Assembly: GCF_018687715.1 (NCBI RefSeq)
Contig: NC_056762.1
Span: 43,269,520-43,333,519 of the forward strand
Reading direction: 5' to 3'
DNA: 64,000 bases
DNA from: Carya illinoinensis
Taxonomy: Eukaryota; Streptophyta; Magnoliopsida; Fagales; Juglandaceae
Position 1 is the stretch's first letter; each line of letters starts with the position of its first letter. Below the pieces are notes generated by a model. It saw only the letters and a program-made list of their open reading frames with translations, was not told the origin of the DNA and did not search any database. Shown here piece after piece: positions 50,691-61,957 of the stretch. The translations under genes were made by a program, and so were the position numbers.

Positions 50691-51078
50691 AGGATGATAA
50701 GTAGCATTACTCTTCTTTCAATTTGTTACTTAAATGTAATGCCGTTCAGATGCATTTTTATCTAGTTATTGTCAATATATGTTCCTCCTTCCTTTCTTCT
50801 TTGCCCTGGATTATCACGCTAACCAAACAGTCCCTCAAATTGATCAGACTGTCCAGACACAGATTGGTGTGTTAGTCTTGCCGGGGAGTGCAGAACCAGT
50901 ACTCCAGTCTCCTCCGGGTAAGAACCTTCAGATTCCCTTCTCATCACATTTTCTAAAACCTAAAATCTTCAAAGCTCAAATATCTATGTTGTTGTAGAAA
51001 ACCCCAGGATAAGTTGCTAAAATCCTTCCATTTCCCCCACACCTTTCTTTTTCACCAGCAACAGGTTTTATCATAGCT

Positions 51079-52194
51079 ATGTGGGTCTCTGCAAAACCTT
51101 CAATTTCTAATATTTCTTCACTTTCTTTTAATTCCCACCAAAAACCATTTCGCATTTTACCCCATATCTCTCTCCCATGTGATCTATCTCAATCTTCGCA
51201 AACAACCCAAGTTTATTGTGGTGTTCGTGAACTCCGAGGGCGGATTGATGCTATCAAAAATACCCATAAAATCACTGAGGCTATGAAGCTTGTGGCGGCC
51301 GCAAGGGTTCGACGAGCTCAAGAGGCTGTCATCAATGGCCGACCCTTCTCGGAGACCCTTGTAGAAATGTTATACCATATCAATGAGCAGCTTCAATTAG
51401 AAGACATAGATGTTCCTTTAACAAATGTTAGGCCTATCAAGAAAGTTGCCCTTGTGGTTATCACTGGTGATCGGGGTCTCTGCGGCAATTTCAACAACTT
51501 AGTTATCAAAAAGGCTGAGACCCGGCTCTCCGAATTAAAGAATCTTGGATTGGATTACACTGTAATCAGTGTTGGCAAGAAGGGTAATTCATATTTCAGG
51601 CGTAGGGATAACATCCCGGTGGATAGGTTTATTGAAGGAGGGAGTTTCCCTACGGTGAAAGAAGCTCAAGCGATTGCAGATGATGTATTTTCGCTATTTG
51701 TCAGTGAAGAGGTTGATAAGGTTGAGCTAGTGTATACTAAATTCATGTCATTGGTTAAGAGTGATCCTGTGATTCATACATTGCTTCCATTGTCCCCTAG
51801 AGGAGTTGTGTGTGATGTGAATGGAAACTGTGTTGATGCCATGGAGGATGAGTTCTTTAGGTTGACAACTAAGGAGGGGAAGTTTTTTGTGGAGAGGGAT
51901 AGTGTGAGGGCAAAGATGGAGTTATCGCCACTGATGCAGTTTGAGCAGGATCCAATTCAGATTCTTGATGCCATGATGCCTCTTTATTTGAATAGCCAGA
52001 TTTTGAAGGCATTGCAGGAATCACTGGCAAGTGAGCTCGCCTCTAGGATGAATGCTATGAGTAATGCAACGGATAATGCAGTGGAGTTGAAGAAGACTCT
52101 TTCAATTGCATACAATCGGGGGAGACAAGCAAAAATTACTAGTGAGTTATTGGAGATTGTTGCAGGAGCTGAGGCACTAACACAGCTTGATTGA
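51079..52194 (+). CDS. ATPC2: Chloroplast ATP synthase gamma chain (ATPC2-like)
   Basis: A single exon of 371 aa. The gamma chain is the rotor shaft of CF1 and links proton flow to ATP synthesis. Residues 1-50 are a Ser/Pro-rich transit peptide, followed by YCGVRELRGRIDAIKNTHKI, the conserved N-terminal helix. VVITGDRGLCGNFN marks the Rossmann-like core. Residues 245-251 (CDVNGNC) are the two cysteines of the plastid thiol switch with acidic EDEFFRL after them, so redox regulation should be kept. The C-terminal helix ELASRMNAMSNATDNAVELK and ITSELLEIVAGAEAL are intact; details such as DAMMPLYLNSQIL fit the ATPC2 branch rather than ATPC1. No introns is usual for plant gamma genes. A 42-base A-run lies 200 bp downstream. 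Confidence 0.95.
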   Translation: MWVSAKPSISNISSLSFNSHQKPFRILPHISLPCDLSQSSQTTQVYCGVRELRGRIDAIKNTHKITEAMKLVAAARVRRAQEAVINGRPFSETLVEMLYHINEQLQLEDIDVPLTNVRPIKKVALVVITGDRGLCGNFNNLVIKKAETRLSELKNLGLDYTVISVGKKGNSYFRRRDNIPVDRFIEGGSFPTVKEAQAIADDVFSLFVSEEVDKVELVYTKFMSLVKSDPVIHTLLPLSPRGVVCDVNGNCVDAMEDEFFRLTTKEGKFFVERDSVRAKMELSPLMQFEQDPIQILDAMMPLYLNSQILKALQESLASELASRMNAMSNATDNAVELKKTLSIAYNRGRQAKITSELLEIVAGAEALTQLD

Positions 52195-52387
52195 CTGTCA
52201 AGCTTGTAACGAATATCGACATCTTCATAGACAGTTTTTCTTGTAATGATATCCTGAGTTGTAATACACATTGAGATCTTGAATATGGAATTAAGTTGGA
52301 AGTCGTTACATTTGATCTTCTACAATACGGTGCCTTTTGTTTATTATATCACCTCATTTCGTTTGTTAATTGATTGATCCACGCATT

Positions 52388-52394
<7 letters not shown>

Positions 52395-52436
<42 letters not shown>
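52395..52436 (+). repeat. 42-base perfect A homopolymer
   Basis: Downstream of the gamma-chain gene, preceded by ATTAAATTAT and followed by CCATGAATTTC. No flanking duplication was found, so its origin is open. Confidence 0.95.
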
Positions 52437-52438
<2 letters not shown>

Positions 52439-52439
52439 A

Positions 52440-55400
52440 TGAATTTCTCATCGGAATTCAAATTGTTTACTTTTTCCTAGCTTTATCTCAGTATCCAGGA
52501 TTCTGTTTCATATTACTTCAGTCAGATGCTGCTTAAAAAGCTAAAAATTACATTAGTCGAATGTTGTTATTCATGGTAGTCTAGCAAGCTGATTCACGCA
52601 CAAGGGTAGCTGTTGATCATATATTCAGGGTGTCGGCCATATAATGTCAAGGAGCTACCGCAAACTTTATTGCGGCCTTTCTGAAGCAATGCACACCAGA
52701 AGTTTAAGCCTTATAAAAAAAATGTTTAACTCGTTGATGTGAATCGAGCCTATTAACCCATCAATGCTCATTCAAAGGAAATCTTCTCTTTCCAAGAAAA
52801 ATTAGTCCCAGAAAAGGGTCATAGAAAAATTCAATACTTGCCAGTAAAGTATATCACTGAAACCAGTTGACTTCTTTCTGATTCTTGGTCAGAACTTTCC
52901 GGAAAGTGAGGCCAATATGAGTAGACACTTATGGAGTGCACGCCTGAGGCTAAAGGTTATGATCACCACATTGGCTTGTTAAAGTAATTTTTAAAATTTG
53001 ATAAAAATATACAATTTAAAATTTTTTTATCCATAATTATACATTAGATTAGTCATTAAATTCATCAAAATAATAATATAATATTTTTTTAATAATAATA
53101 TTTTTAATTTATTTTTTATATTTTACAATTACACTAACCACATTAATAATTTAATTTAATACTTAAATTATTGATTCCCAAATCAAAGCATTTCTTTCAA
53201 TTTATGCAAATTAGTCCTTTGGTATTATTTTGCACATCCAGGGTGCTATTATATGTGCACTAACATGATAATAGTAGTCCCTACTATGATCATTTAATGC
53301 TGACAAGAAAGCACATTCACAAAAGCTAGTTAAAAAAAAAAAAAACATTAATCTCCCATAGTATACCTTAAACATGACCAGAGCCTTCTACAAAGTATCA
53401 ACCTTCAACTAAATGTAGCTTTTATTTTTTCTGTTATGTAACATTTAAAGTAAGGTAAAAGAAATAACTAATTTTTGTTGTAAAAACACTTGAAAAAGAT
53501 CAAGAAAATCCACTGATTAAAATTGAATAAAAAAGACATTTGCTTGATGAACAGTAAACTTCAAATTTGAAGGAACCACAAGTTTTACTGTAGCTCATAT
53601 CTTCCCCCATTCATCCTTTTAGCTAATCTAATGCAGTTCTAATTTGATGAAATTTATTATATTTTATATTTAGCTAGATTTTTGATGAAGCAAATGCTAA
53701 TACTCTAAAGTCTATCCCGCCTCTGTAGAATGAATCCCAAGGGGTTACCAAGATTCTCTTGCTTGTTTTTTGAAGTAATCCAAGAGGCTGAGAGCAACAA
53801 AAAATCTGATCGGTTTGTCTGGTTTTTTGTTTTATAATGCACAATTTGATAGCCGAATACGATGAATGACGGCTTCCTAATTGTTGCATGTGCGTCACAT
53901 TGCCGGGCAATGAGAGCTTCCAGGAACCAAATCCCTTTCAGTCGGCAACTTTGTCTTTAAATCTATTCACTTTTCTGTCTTTTTGTTTAACACAGCAACT
54001 TTGTCGTATCTAAAGTGTTCTTGCCACAGGACTTTTTCTTGATCAGGAGTACTAAGATTCTCGCATTGTTTGTAATGTATTTCTATTGCATGCTCTCTCT
54101 CCTTTTTTTACATGTAAATATGGAAAAGCATCCCTTTAACTGTGTACACTGCATTCTTCCTCTCTTTTTAAATTTTACTGTTGTCCTTTTGCTTCAATCT
54201 TCTTGCCACTTTATATGCTTTCACGACAGTAACTGATCTATGAGCTGTGAATATTAGGAAAGTGGGTGTGCCATCATATCCCAACTTGGCACAAACACAT
54301 TGAATTAAGAGTGCTTTTCTTTAACAATTATGTCACCGGGAGATATGAACAGAATGCTAGACCAGGTTGTAAACTTAGCCAAACACACACTGTACCCGCG
54401 CACACAGACACTCTTCCAACATAAGTCTTTTCAAAATCTGCTTGATTAGCATAAGTTTAACTCTACCTCTTTCACTAGGAAAATCAAATACTTGACATAA
54501 ACATTAAAGTACACATTTACTGAGATTGCACATGCTCGTTCCAGTCAGAAGTAGGGTTTAGACTTAAGAGTTTAATATAATGGGAAAAAATGGAAACCAA
54601 ATCTAGGAAGCAAGGGCTTAGTGCCCAAAAATACTGTGACTTGATTTTTTTTTTTTTTTTAACAATGTTATTATACTAAATAGGGACGGCCGATCAATGA
54701 TCATAACTCCCATGTTTCCTTTCCTTTTTAAGTGTCCTTGAGATAAGATGAGTTGAGATAAAAGTTAAAAATTAAATAAAATATTATTATTATTTTGAAA
54801 TTTAAAAAAATTAAATTATTTATTATATTTTATGTAAAAATTTAAAAAAATTATAATAATGAAATAATAAAAAATGAAATGAAATATTTTCACTATCTAA
54901 ACATAGCCTAATTTACTTTGGCCACTCTTAAGACTGTGTTTGTTTGTCAAAACAATTTTAATTCATCTTAAATTGATTATTGACGAGATTTATTAAGTTT
55001 TTAATTTTTTATATTAAAAATATATATATCTCAATATATTTTATATTTAAATATATATTAATGAAATACATTTGTTCTGATTCAATGAGGCAGATAAAAG
55101 TGGCGTTTGTGCATGACCGTATAATGGGAGGATCCCAATAGATTGAACCACTATTCGGATCTACGAGGGAGTGACTGGAGTTAGTAAAAGAAGTGAGTAT
55201 TTCCCAGAGTGAAATACAATGAATACCCGTCACATTGGAGATCTCGAGAAAGACAAAAAAGAAAAATAGTCCCGTCTTATTCCTTTCCCCCTTGAGGGCG
55301 CCTTGTAATTTGGCTCCATAAAATCGACCACATCATTAAGAGAAACATCCTAGGAAAAAAGAAAGAAGTGACGAGGATATAGAAATACAGCGCTAGCCAG

Positions 55401-55440
55401 GAAAGTGGTGACAGACCTAATAAACCGTCTTCCTTAAACT
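52440..55440. other. Intergenic region without supported genes
   Basis: AT-rich tracts at 52985-53180 and 54950-55070 and a 'GATGAG' MITE at 54733-54910. Short open frames have no recognisable family. The right end is the S40 promoter region. Confidence 0.45.
54733..54910 (+). repeat. AT-rich 'GATGAGATAAAA' MITE, copy 2
   Basis: Contains GATGAGTTGAGATAAAAGTT, then AAATTTAAAAAAATTAAATT, and ends ATTTTCACTATCTAAACATA, where the last words resemble the ATCCAAAC-type ends of this family. Confidence 0.6.
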
Positions 55441-55724
55441 TTCCTTACCCATGCTGCAGATATCGCTTCAGAATCTGACCAAAGTTGCGACTTTTGGAAG
55501 TTCTCAATCCAATTCCAGAGAAAGGTAGATCCTTGTTTTCTCAGCTAGTTTTCCCCCAACATGAATTTGCTAACTAGTTAGAGTAATCTTTGAATCTCTG
55601 TATGTCTCAGCTTGTAATTCCTTTATGTGTAATCAACCGTGGAAATGGTTGAGACCCATGTGTGAAAAGAAGCAGCTTTGAGTTGTTATTTTGTTTTGAT
55701 ATTTGGGTTTGTAGGCAATCATCG

Positions 55725-56300
55725 ATGGAGAATAGATATGGTTTATTGAGGCAGAGCAGTGGTTTCTGGAGGTCCTTGAGAGATGGAGACTTTGAGGAAG
55801 AGGAAGTCTGGGCTGTTCTCAGAAATACAACAGATTCTACTTCCATGGTAGGCAAACCCAAGCAACCCTCTATTTCTGTTCCTAGACAACTTCCAACTGC
55901 TTCAAGAATGATACCAAGAGCTACAGCCAGCGGCAGCAGTAGCAATAGCTCCTCTCATGAAGCCAAAATTGTTCAGAATTCAGCACCTGTAAACATTCCT
56001 GACTGGTCACAAATTTCTAGAAAAAAGTCAAAGAAGATCTCTAGGTATGATACATGGGTTGGTAATGATGATGATGACGACGATGACGGGGATTTGAATG
56101 ATGGCCAGGGCAGCGATGAAGATGATGACGATGATGAGGACAATTACAAGTTACCTCCACATGAATTCATTGCAAAAAGGCTTGCAAGAAGTCACATATC
56201 CTCTTTTTCTGTTTTTGAAGGTGCTGGGAGGACCCTTAAAGGGAGGGATCTTAGCAAAGTCAGGAATGCTGTTCTAACAAAAACTGGTTTCCTTGAATAA
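55725..56300 (+). CDS. Senescence regulator S40 family protein (DUF584)
   Basis: A single coding exon of 191 aa. The start is taken at ATG 55725 ([20 protein letters not shown]), because a leader-intron acceptor (TTTGTAG, ending 55714) precedes it; an ATG further upstream lies in that intron. S40 proteins are small plant proteins, nuclear in several cases, induced in leaf senescence and by hormones. Typical parts: the N-terminal [10 protein letters not shown], a Ser-rich middle, [13 protein letters not shown] with a basic nuclear-signal-like cluster, a strongly acidic run ([18 protein letters not shown]), [14 protein letters not shown] and the closing [17 protein letters not shown]. Length and order fit the family. 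Molecular activity is unknown. Confidence 0.9.
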   Translation: MENRYGLLRQSSGFWRSLRDGDFEEEEVWAVLRNTTDSTSMVGKPKQPSISVPRQLPTASRMIPRATASGSSSNSSSHEAKIVQNSAPVNIPDWSQISRKKSKKISRYDTWVGNDDDDDDDGDLNDGQGSDEDDDDDEDNYKLPPHEFIAKRLARSHISSFSVFEGAGRTLKGRDLSKVRNAVLTKTGFLE

Positions 56301-57807
56301 CAGGGAAGGGTGTCTCCATGAACATGATTCCATGTGCCTTTTGTTTTTCAAAGATTTAGGTATGGTAGCTTGTGGTTGTTCCTTTAGTCTTTGGAGGTGT
56401 CCTTCTGGTTTGTGTTCAGAGTGTGAGAAATTTATTTTGATGTAAAAAAGCAATTAATTGGTCCCCCACTCCCATGTGACCTTTGCTTTGATAAGCTTGA
56501 TTGTAGTAAAATTTAGGGGCTACTGAGGGACCAAAAAATGTAAAAATATTAGATGTAGTAATGCTTATCTTAATTAGGAGGAATGATCATGTAAATCACA
56601 AAATACAGCCCTGCAAACCAGTTGACGGTTTTGGACACGAAATTAACTTCAAGGTCGGTCTATTCATGGTCATTGCCTTTCAAATCTCGACAGAACCCTG
56701 CATTCTGGTATGTGTTGTGATAGCTGAAGTGAAGGATCAGTACTTCCCTAACTTGATTGTCGGCTAAGGCATTGAAAGAAGACAACAATATACTGATTAT
56801 TTAAGGATTATATATCATGGGTCGAAGTAGATATTGCTTGATAATAAGACTATCCATTATCATGATCTAGTTTCATTCAAAATTTACGTTTATAAACTCT
56901 CCCACTGTCTCTAAAAAAATAAAAATAAAAAATCAGAAAAAAATCAGAAAAAACATCACAGCTATTCTATGAGGATGATGGTTCCTGATTATCAATTTTA
57001 ATTATGTAGAAGACTAAAACAACTAAGAAATGAATCAATGATGATGATGGTTGTAATAAAAAGAACCGATGCCTGGACCTGGGCTTAATAAACTGGCTAG
57101 CCAAGCTCTCCCCTTTTCAGCTACTGGGTGCATCCCCAGAGAGCATCTATAAGGCAAAACCAAAGATATACTAAAATTATTCGACAATTGAAAAAGACTG
57201 CCACCAACATCATTTGTATATATTAATACAAGTGCAACAATAAGTCTCTTTGATTGTCAGTGCTCCTTGCAATATTTTAGACAAGCTTAACTAGAAAACA
57301 ACAAGCTTCCTTTAACTTTTTTCTACCTTCAATGATTTTTGTTTTCAATTGTCTAATCAGCATACCATTCTTGACCCTTTTTATTAATCAAGTTGAAGTG
57401 AATCCTTTTAATTTTTTAAAATTTCTCCATTGTTGGCCACTTTTTTTTAGGCATTTACTATTATTATTTTTTCTTCTGTGAGAAAAATAAAGAAGCATTG
57501 TCTACCACATGCAGAAGTGCGTGCCACTGTATATGCTCGTTTTTTACATTTTGGAAATCATGCATATATTCAAGGGATCACATGATGCCAAATAGATACA
57601 GGTTCTTATAAGGGCAAGAAGTGAAATAGTCACCAATCGCAGTAAATTCTCAGAAAATTACAATCATGGCCAAACATGTTTCACGACAAAACTAAGTTCG
57701 ACATAGAAATAAACAAGTTTGACACAACTTGTGAGGTTTGAATCCATGTCATGCCCTGTCCCATATGTTCCTCTTCTTTCCTTAAATCAACATCAAGACC
57801 TCTCATC
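56301..57807. other. Convergent 3' flanks of S40 and GGPPS small-subunit genes
   Basis: No gene or clear transposon seen. Short A-rich repeats (AAATCAGAAAA twice) at about 56930-56953. Confidence 0.4.
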
Positions 57808-58722
57808 TCAAGCATTAACAAAGCTAGAAATTGCCTCGAATTTTCCTCCCTCGAATTCGTCCAATTCCTTGAGTGCCAAATTTCTTAGCTCTTCAACCAC
57901 TCTTACTAATCCTTTTTCTTTTTTTCCAATACCACTTGACATCCCTCTTATCATCCCCACATATAGACCAAATCTCCTCAGCTTCTCTATTTCCTCCTCA
58001 CCTCCTCCTCCTAGGATTGCCCCACACATGGCGGCGCATGCGTGTAATCCGCCGTCTTTCTTCTTGCACACATGCTCAATCCATGCAATGTTGCTTACTT
58101 CCTCATTGTCCCATTGAGAAGAGGATTCCAATTCGTGGTATTGGCCCTCAACCATTCCTTGTGAACCCATGGCACGTGCAATCTCGATGATCACCCTCAA
58201 GATACGGTCCGAGTTATTTTGGGTCGGGTCGTCTGCTTTAGCTAATAATTCAAACCCAAAAGGAACCATGGCATCCGGGATGAGAAGCTCTATGTTTGGG
58301 TTGTAAGTATGGTGGGTCATGGGCCTGGACTTGGGCCTAGGCCTGTCTGTCAATGGAAGTTGCTCGTGAACAAACGAGGCCGTATACATGAGGTGGAGTG
58401 CGGAGGCCGTCGCTATGGATTGGTCCCGATGGCCGCCGACGAGCTCACATGCAGCAACACACAGTGCCGGGGCAGTGGTTTCAGGGGCTGATAAAACAAA
58501 ATGTCTCATGGGCTCGAAGACTTCAAGTGGAGGCCGTAGCGGAATGGTTTGCTTGAGATGGGCCTCAATCTCACCATTGATGGAGGTCCAATAAGATTGG
58601 TTATGGGACATGGTGACCCTTATAGGCCTGAGAGTGAATGGCCGTCTGCAAGCACTTGATTTTGACAGAAAATGAAGAGTTTGATTGCCATCGAGGAGGT
58701 GGTGGAGGAGAGCCACAGCCAT
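57808..58722 (-). CDS. GGR: Geranylgeranyl diphosphate synthase small subunit (GGR, non-catalytic)
   Basis: An intronless frame of 304 aa. Small subunits bind plastid GGPP synthase and raise GGPP output or shift it towards GPP, feeding carotenoid, chlorophyll and terpenoid synthesis. The two CxxxC motifs needed for subunit binding are present: CVAAC (88-92) and CAAMC (229-233). The first Asp-rich motif of true prenyltransferases is replaced by QLPLTDRPRP after SFVHE, and the second by lower-acidity sequence, so catalysis on its own is not expected. Residues 1-37 form a likely transit peptide; Met38 would be an internal start. HHTYNPNIELLIPDAMVPFG and GSQGMVEGQYHE match plant GGR proteins (type I-like small subunit). 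Confidence 0.9.
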   Translation of the reverse strand: MAVALLHHLLDGNQTLHFLSKSSACRRPFTLRPIRVTMSHNQSYWTSINGEIEAHLKQTIPLRPPLEVFEPMRHFVLSAPETTAPALCVAACELVGGHRDQSIATASALHLMYTASFVHEQLPLTDRPRPKSRPMTHHTYNPNIELLIPDAMVPFGFELLAKADDPTQNNSDRILRVIIEIARAMGSQGMVEGQYHELESSSQWDNEEVSNIAWIEHVCKKKDGGLHACAAMCGAILGGGGEEEIEKLRRFGLYVGMIRGMSSGIGKKEKGLVRVVEELRNLALKELDEFEGGKFEAISSFVNA

Positions 58723-58809
58723 GGAACTGAGGAAGAAGAAAGAAACAACAGCTAGTTCTAGCTGAGGAAGAAGAAAGAAATGGAGCTACTTTTTCTTTAA
58801 TTTTGGGAG

Positions 58810-59780
58810 GAGATGGGGAGGGGTTAGGTGGAATGCCGAGCCAGGTGAGTGAGGGAAAGTTGAAAAAAATGATAGGGGGCAATTATAGCGTGAATGGAGG
58901 TGGTGTGTCTGCAAGTCAATTTGTTTTCTTGTTATTATTCGTTAGATATGGTCACCCGTTTAACATGTTTAGTTTTCAGATGGACCCCATTTTAAAAGGT
59001 GAAAAATAAATCTTGACCACACGATTCACGTGGATTTGGTAACAAGTGGACAAAATACACGTGTCAGGACTCCGAATTAATCATCCCCCCATGTGCATGA
59101 AGACTTGCATATGTCTATTTTATTTATTTGTTAATCATGTGTATCGCGTGCTTAAACAGTAAAATTAGATAATTTTAAATGAAAGTTAAAATTAAATAAA
59201 ATATTATTATAATATTATTTTTTAATATAATTATTATTTTAAAATTTAAAAAATTGAATTATTTATAATATTTTATATAAAAATTTAAAAAAATTAAAAT
59301 GATGAGATGGGATGAAACCGTTTATATATCTCTTAATCAAGCATGAGATTTCTTCCCCACTGTCAAGTAACAAACTTTCTGTTTTTTTTTTTTTTTTTTT
59401 TGATAAATTTAGCATTTGTATAATGTTTCTCACATGCAACTTAAAAATGGATTTTAAAAAGTTATTTTCCCCTAAAGAAAGTTGATAAATTTAATAGTGG
59501 GTTTTACTAAATACCAACGTTTTTCAGATTCTTCTAGATGGGTTATAAAACTCTTTGATATTATTTAAAATGTAATTAAATTTACCATAGTTGGGCTGCA
59601 TATGTGGTCCAAGGCCTTGCTGTTGGAGCAACAAAGTGAGGAAGTCAAAAGCCCAATCCCTTTATCCAGTGTATCCAAAGGTTTGGAACTTGGGCCTAAA
59701 ATGTCACATACAAAGAGATACTAAGGCCTGGTTTGAATAGCAAGATATTTTAATCTCATTATAACTGACAATGGTTGTTA
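58810..59780. other. 5' flank of GGR and AT-rich spacer
   Basis: Contains the GGR promoter, a 'GATGAG' MITE at 59150-59335 and a T-run ending GATAAATT at about 59382-59407. No gene supported. Confidence 0.4.
59150..59335 (+). repeat. AT-rich 'GATGAG' MITE, copy 3
   Basis: Core AAATTTAAAAAATTGAATTA and end AATGATGAGATGGGATGAAA match copies 1 and 2. Confidence 0.55.
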
Positions 59781-59784
59781 TTTT

Positions 59785-61957
59785 ATGTTCTACCCATGGG
59801 GCTTTCTCATTAAGGATCTGAAGACGAGACAGGTGCTACTTATAGGAAGAGTTCAAGATGGTTTATATCCTCTGCATTCAAGTCTACATCTTACTTATCC
59901 AGCTACATACATGGCAACTAAAGTATATGCAAATAAATGGCATGCACATCTAGGCCACCCACATGCTCGGACACTTCATACTCTAGTGTCATGTCTCTGT
60001 TTCAAATAAAAATATTACTTTTTGTCAAAGTTGCATTAGGAAAATCAGCAAAATTACCCTTTCAAGCTCATAGCACTCATGCTCCTCATTTTCTTCACAC
60101 CATTCATACTGATGTGTGGGGTCTTGCCTCTATTACTTTTTATGATGGATTTCATTTTTATCGAGTGATTATTGATGAATTTTTAGGATATATTTGGTTA
60201 TTTCTTATGGCACTAAAATCCGATGTTATTTATTTATTTTCATGGATCTTAAATTGATGGAAAATCAATTTAATACGGGTGTCAAAATTATACAAAGCGA
60301 TGGTGGTGGAGAATTTGTGAATAATTTTCCCAAGACTTATTTTGCTTCCAAAGGAATTAATCATCGATTATCTTGCCTAGAATACCCAGAGCAAAATGAT
60401 CTTGCTGAAAGATGGCATAATCACATTGTTGAAACTAGTCTCACCCTATTAGTACATTCCTCACTACCAAGTAAATTATGGACCGCTACCTTCCAAATTG
60501 TTGTATTTCTCATAAATAAATTGCCCACTCCTACTCTTTAAGGAAAATCTCCATTTGAATTTGCTTTTAACTCTCTTCCAAATGATTCATTCTTTAGAGT
60601 TTTTGGATATGCTTGTTATCCCCATCTTACATTGTCTGGGAAGTCCAAACATGATTTTAAATCTACTAAGTGTGTCTTCATTGGTTGCTCACCAAATCAC
60701 AAGGGCTACCGATGCATGGCTTTGAATATAGGATGTATATATGTATGTGTGTATATATCAAGGCACATTATTTTTAATGAGCATAATTTTTCATTCTCTT
60801 CTCAACAGGCTGCTTCCTCAAATAAGATGAAGCTATGAAGCTATTTTCAGTTCGGCCCCTTCCTAAAGATCTACAAACTGGGTTTGCTTTGTCAAATTCA
60901 ACGTCCCTGGACCCAACTACTTTGAACAAAAATTCAACGGGCTTGTCATCTTCTGGTCTGGATCCATTTAGCTTACCAACTCCTATAGCTGCAGCCCCTT
61001 CTCAACTTCCAAGTGATCCCAGCCTAACACACACACACACCAAATGGTCACCCGTTCTCAGGATGGTACACAAAGGTCCAGAATATTTCTATCTACACGG
61101 CATCCACTCCCCATTTGTTTTGTGGCAGCCTTGACTAAAATTCCAATTGAGCCCAACACCTATAAACAGGCCCAGAAAGATCCTAAGTGGCGAGAAGCTA
61201 TGCAATTCAAGATTGGTGCTCTTCATCAAAACAACACCAAGAGTCTTGTTCCTTACCTCCAAACACGAATTTAGTCACTAGTAAATGGGTTTTTAAAGTC
61301 AATACTTGTGTTGATGGTTCGGTAGAACTTTATAAGGCACGCCTTGTGGCACAAGGCTTTACACAACTTCAAGGTATTGACTACAATGAAACATTTAGTC
61401 CCGTTGTCAAACCAGCCACAATTCGCTTGGTCCTCACCTTGGCTTTATCTCATGGTTAGTCCCTTAAACAACTAGATATTAATAATGTCTTTTTGCATGG
61501 AGACTTGCAAGAAAAAAGCCTATTTGACTCAACCACCTAGTTTTGAAGGCTCAAAACATCCAGATTATGTTTGTTACCTTCACAAAGCTTTGTATAGTTT
61601 GAAACAGGCCCCATGAGTATGGTATCTCAAGTTTAGCAACTATCTTCAACAAATAGGTTTCCAACGATGTCCCTATGACACATCCTAGTTTTTTTCGTCT
61701 CCATGGATTTGAGATACTAATGCTATTAATTTATGTAGATGACATCATTCTTATAGGAACGTTAGCATTGTCCGTCACCAAATTTGTTTCTCATTTGTCT
61801 ACCACCTTCCGAAAGACTTGGGAGATTTGCATTATTTTCTTGGCGATCAAGTTGCTTGGACTGGTGCATTTTTAACCCTCACACAAACCATATATCTTTT
61901 GCCTTTGCTACAACGTTTTGGTATTGAAGGGGTCAAACTAGTCTCGACGCCACTTGC
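59785..61957 (+). mobile_element. Degenerate Ty1/copia retrotransposon pol fragment
   Basis: Pieces of one polyprotein occur in order but in different frames with stop codons: gag pre-integrase (KWHAHLGHPHARTLHTL, about 59935), integrase core (HTDVWG near 60110, IIQSDGGGEFVNNF near 60290, then the Glu region), a post-integrase part (FGYACYPHLT, FIGCSPNHKGYRC, 60605-60720) and reverse transcriptase (KARLVAQGFTQLQGIDYNETF near 61340, LDINNVFLHGDL near 61475, YVDDI near 61734). Gag, protease and RNase H are not seen. The fragment ends at KLVSTPLA, where an LTR starts. Not functional. Confidence 0.85.

Larger units (their letters stand above)
48064..51078. other. Intergenic region between divergent complex I factor and ATP synthase gamma genes
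   Basis: 48290-49250 is very AT-rich without features. MITEs are at 49255-49408, 49455-49630 and 50617-50690. 49808-49860 has CTATGATTTAG in three near-tandem copies. 50280-50480 is GC-richer and may hold transcribed leader sequence of the gamma-chain gene. Confidence 0.45.

Noticed and set aside
52715..52740. CTTATAAAAAAAA with GTTTAA on both sides
   Set aside because: A six-base repeat in AT-rich DNA is too short to count as a target duplication.
55607..55945. 112-aa open frame on the minus strand
   Set aside because: It is antisense to the S40 gene.
57719..58117. 132-aa open frame on the plus strand
   Set aside because: It is antisense to the GGPPS small-subunit gene.
59382..59407. T-run followed by GATAAATT, similar to an L1 tail on the minus strand
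   Set aside because: No flanking duplication was found.
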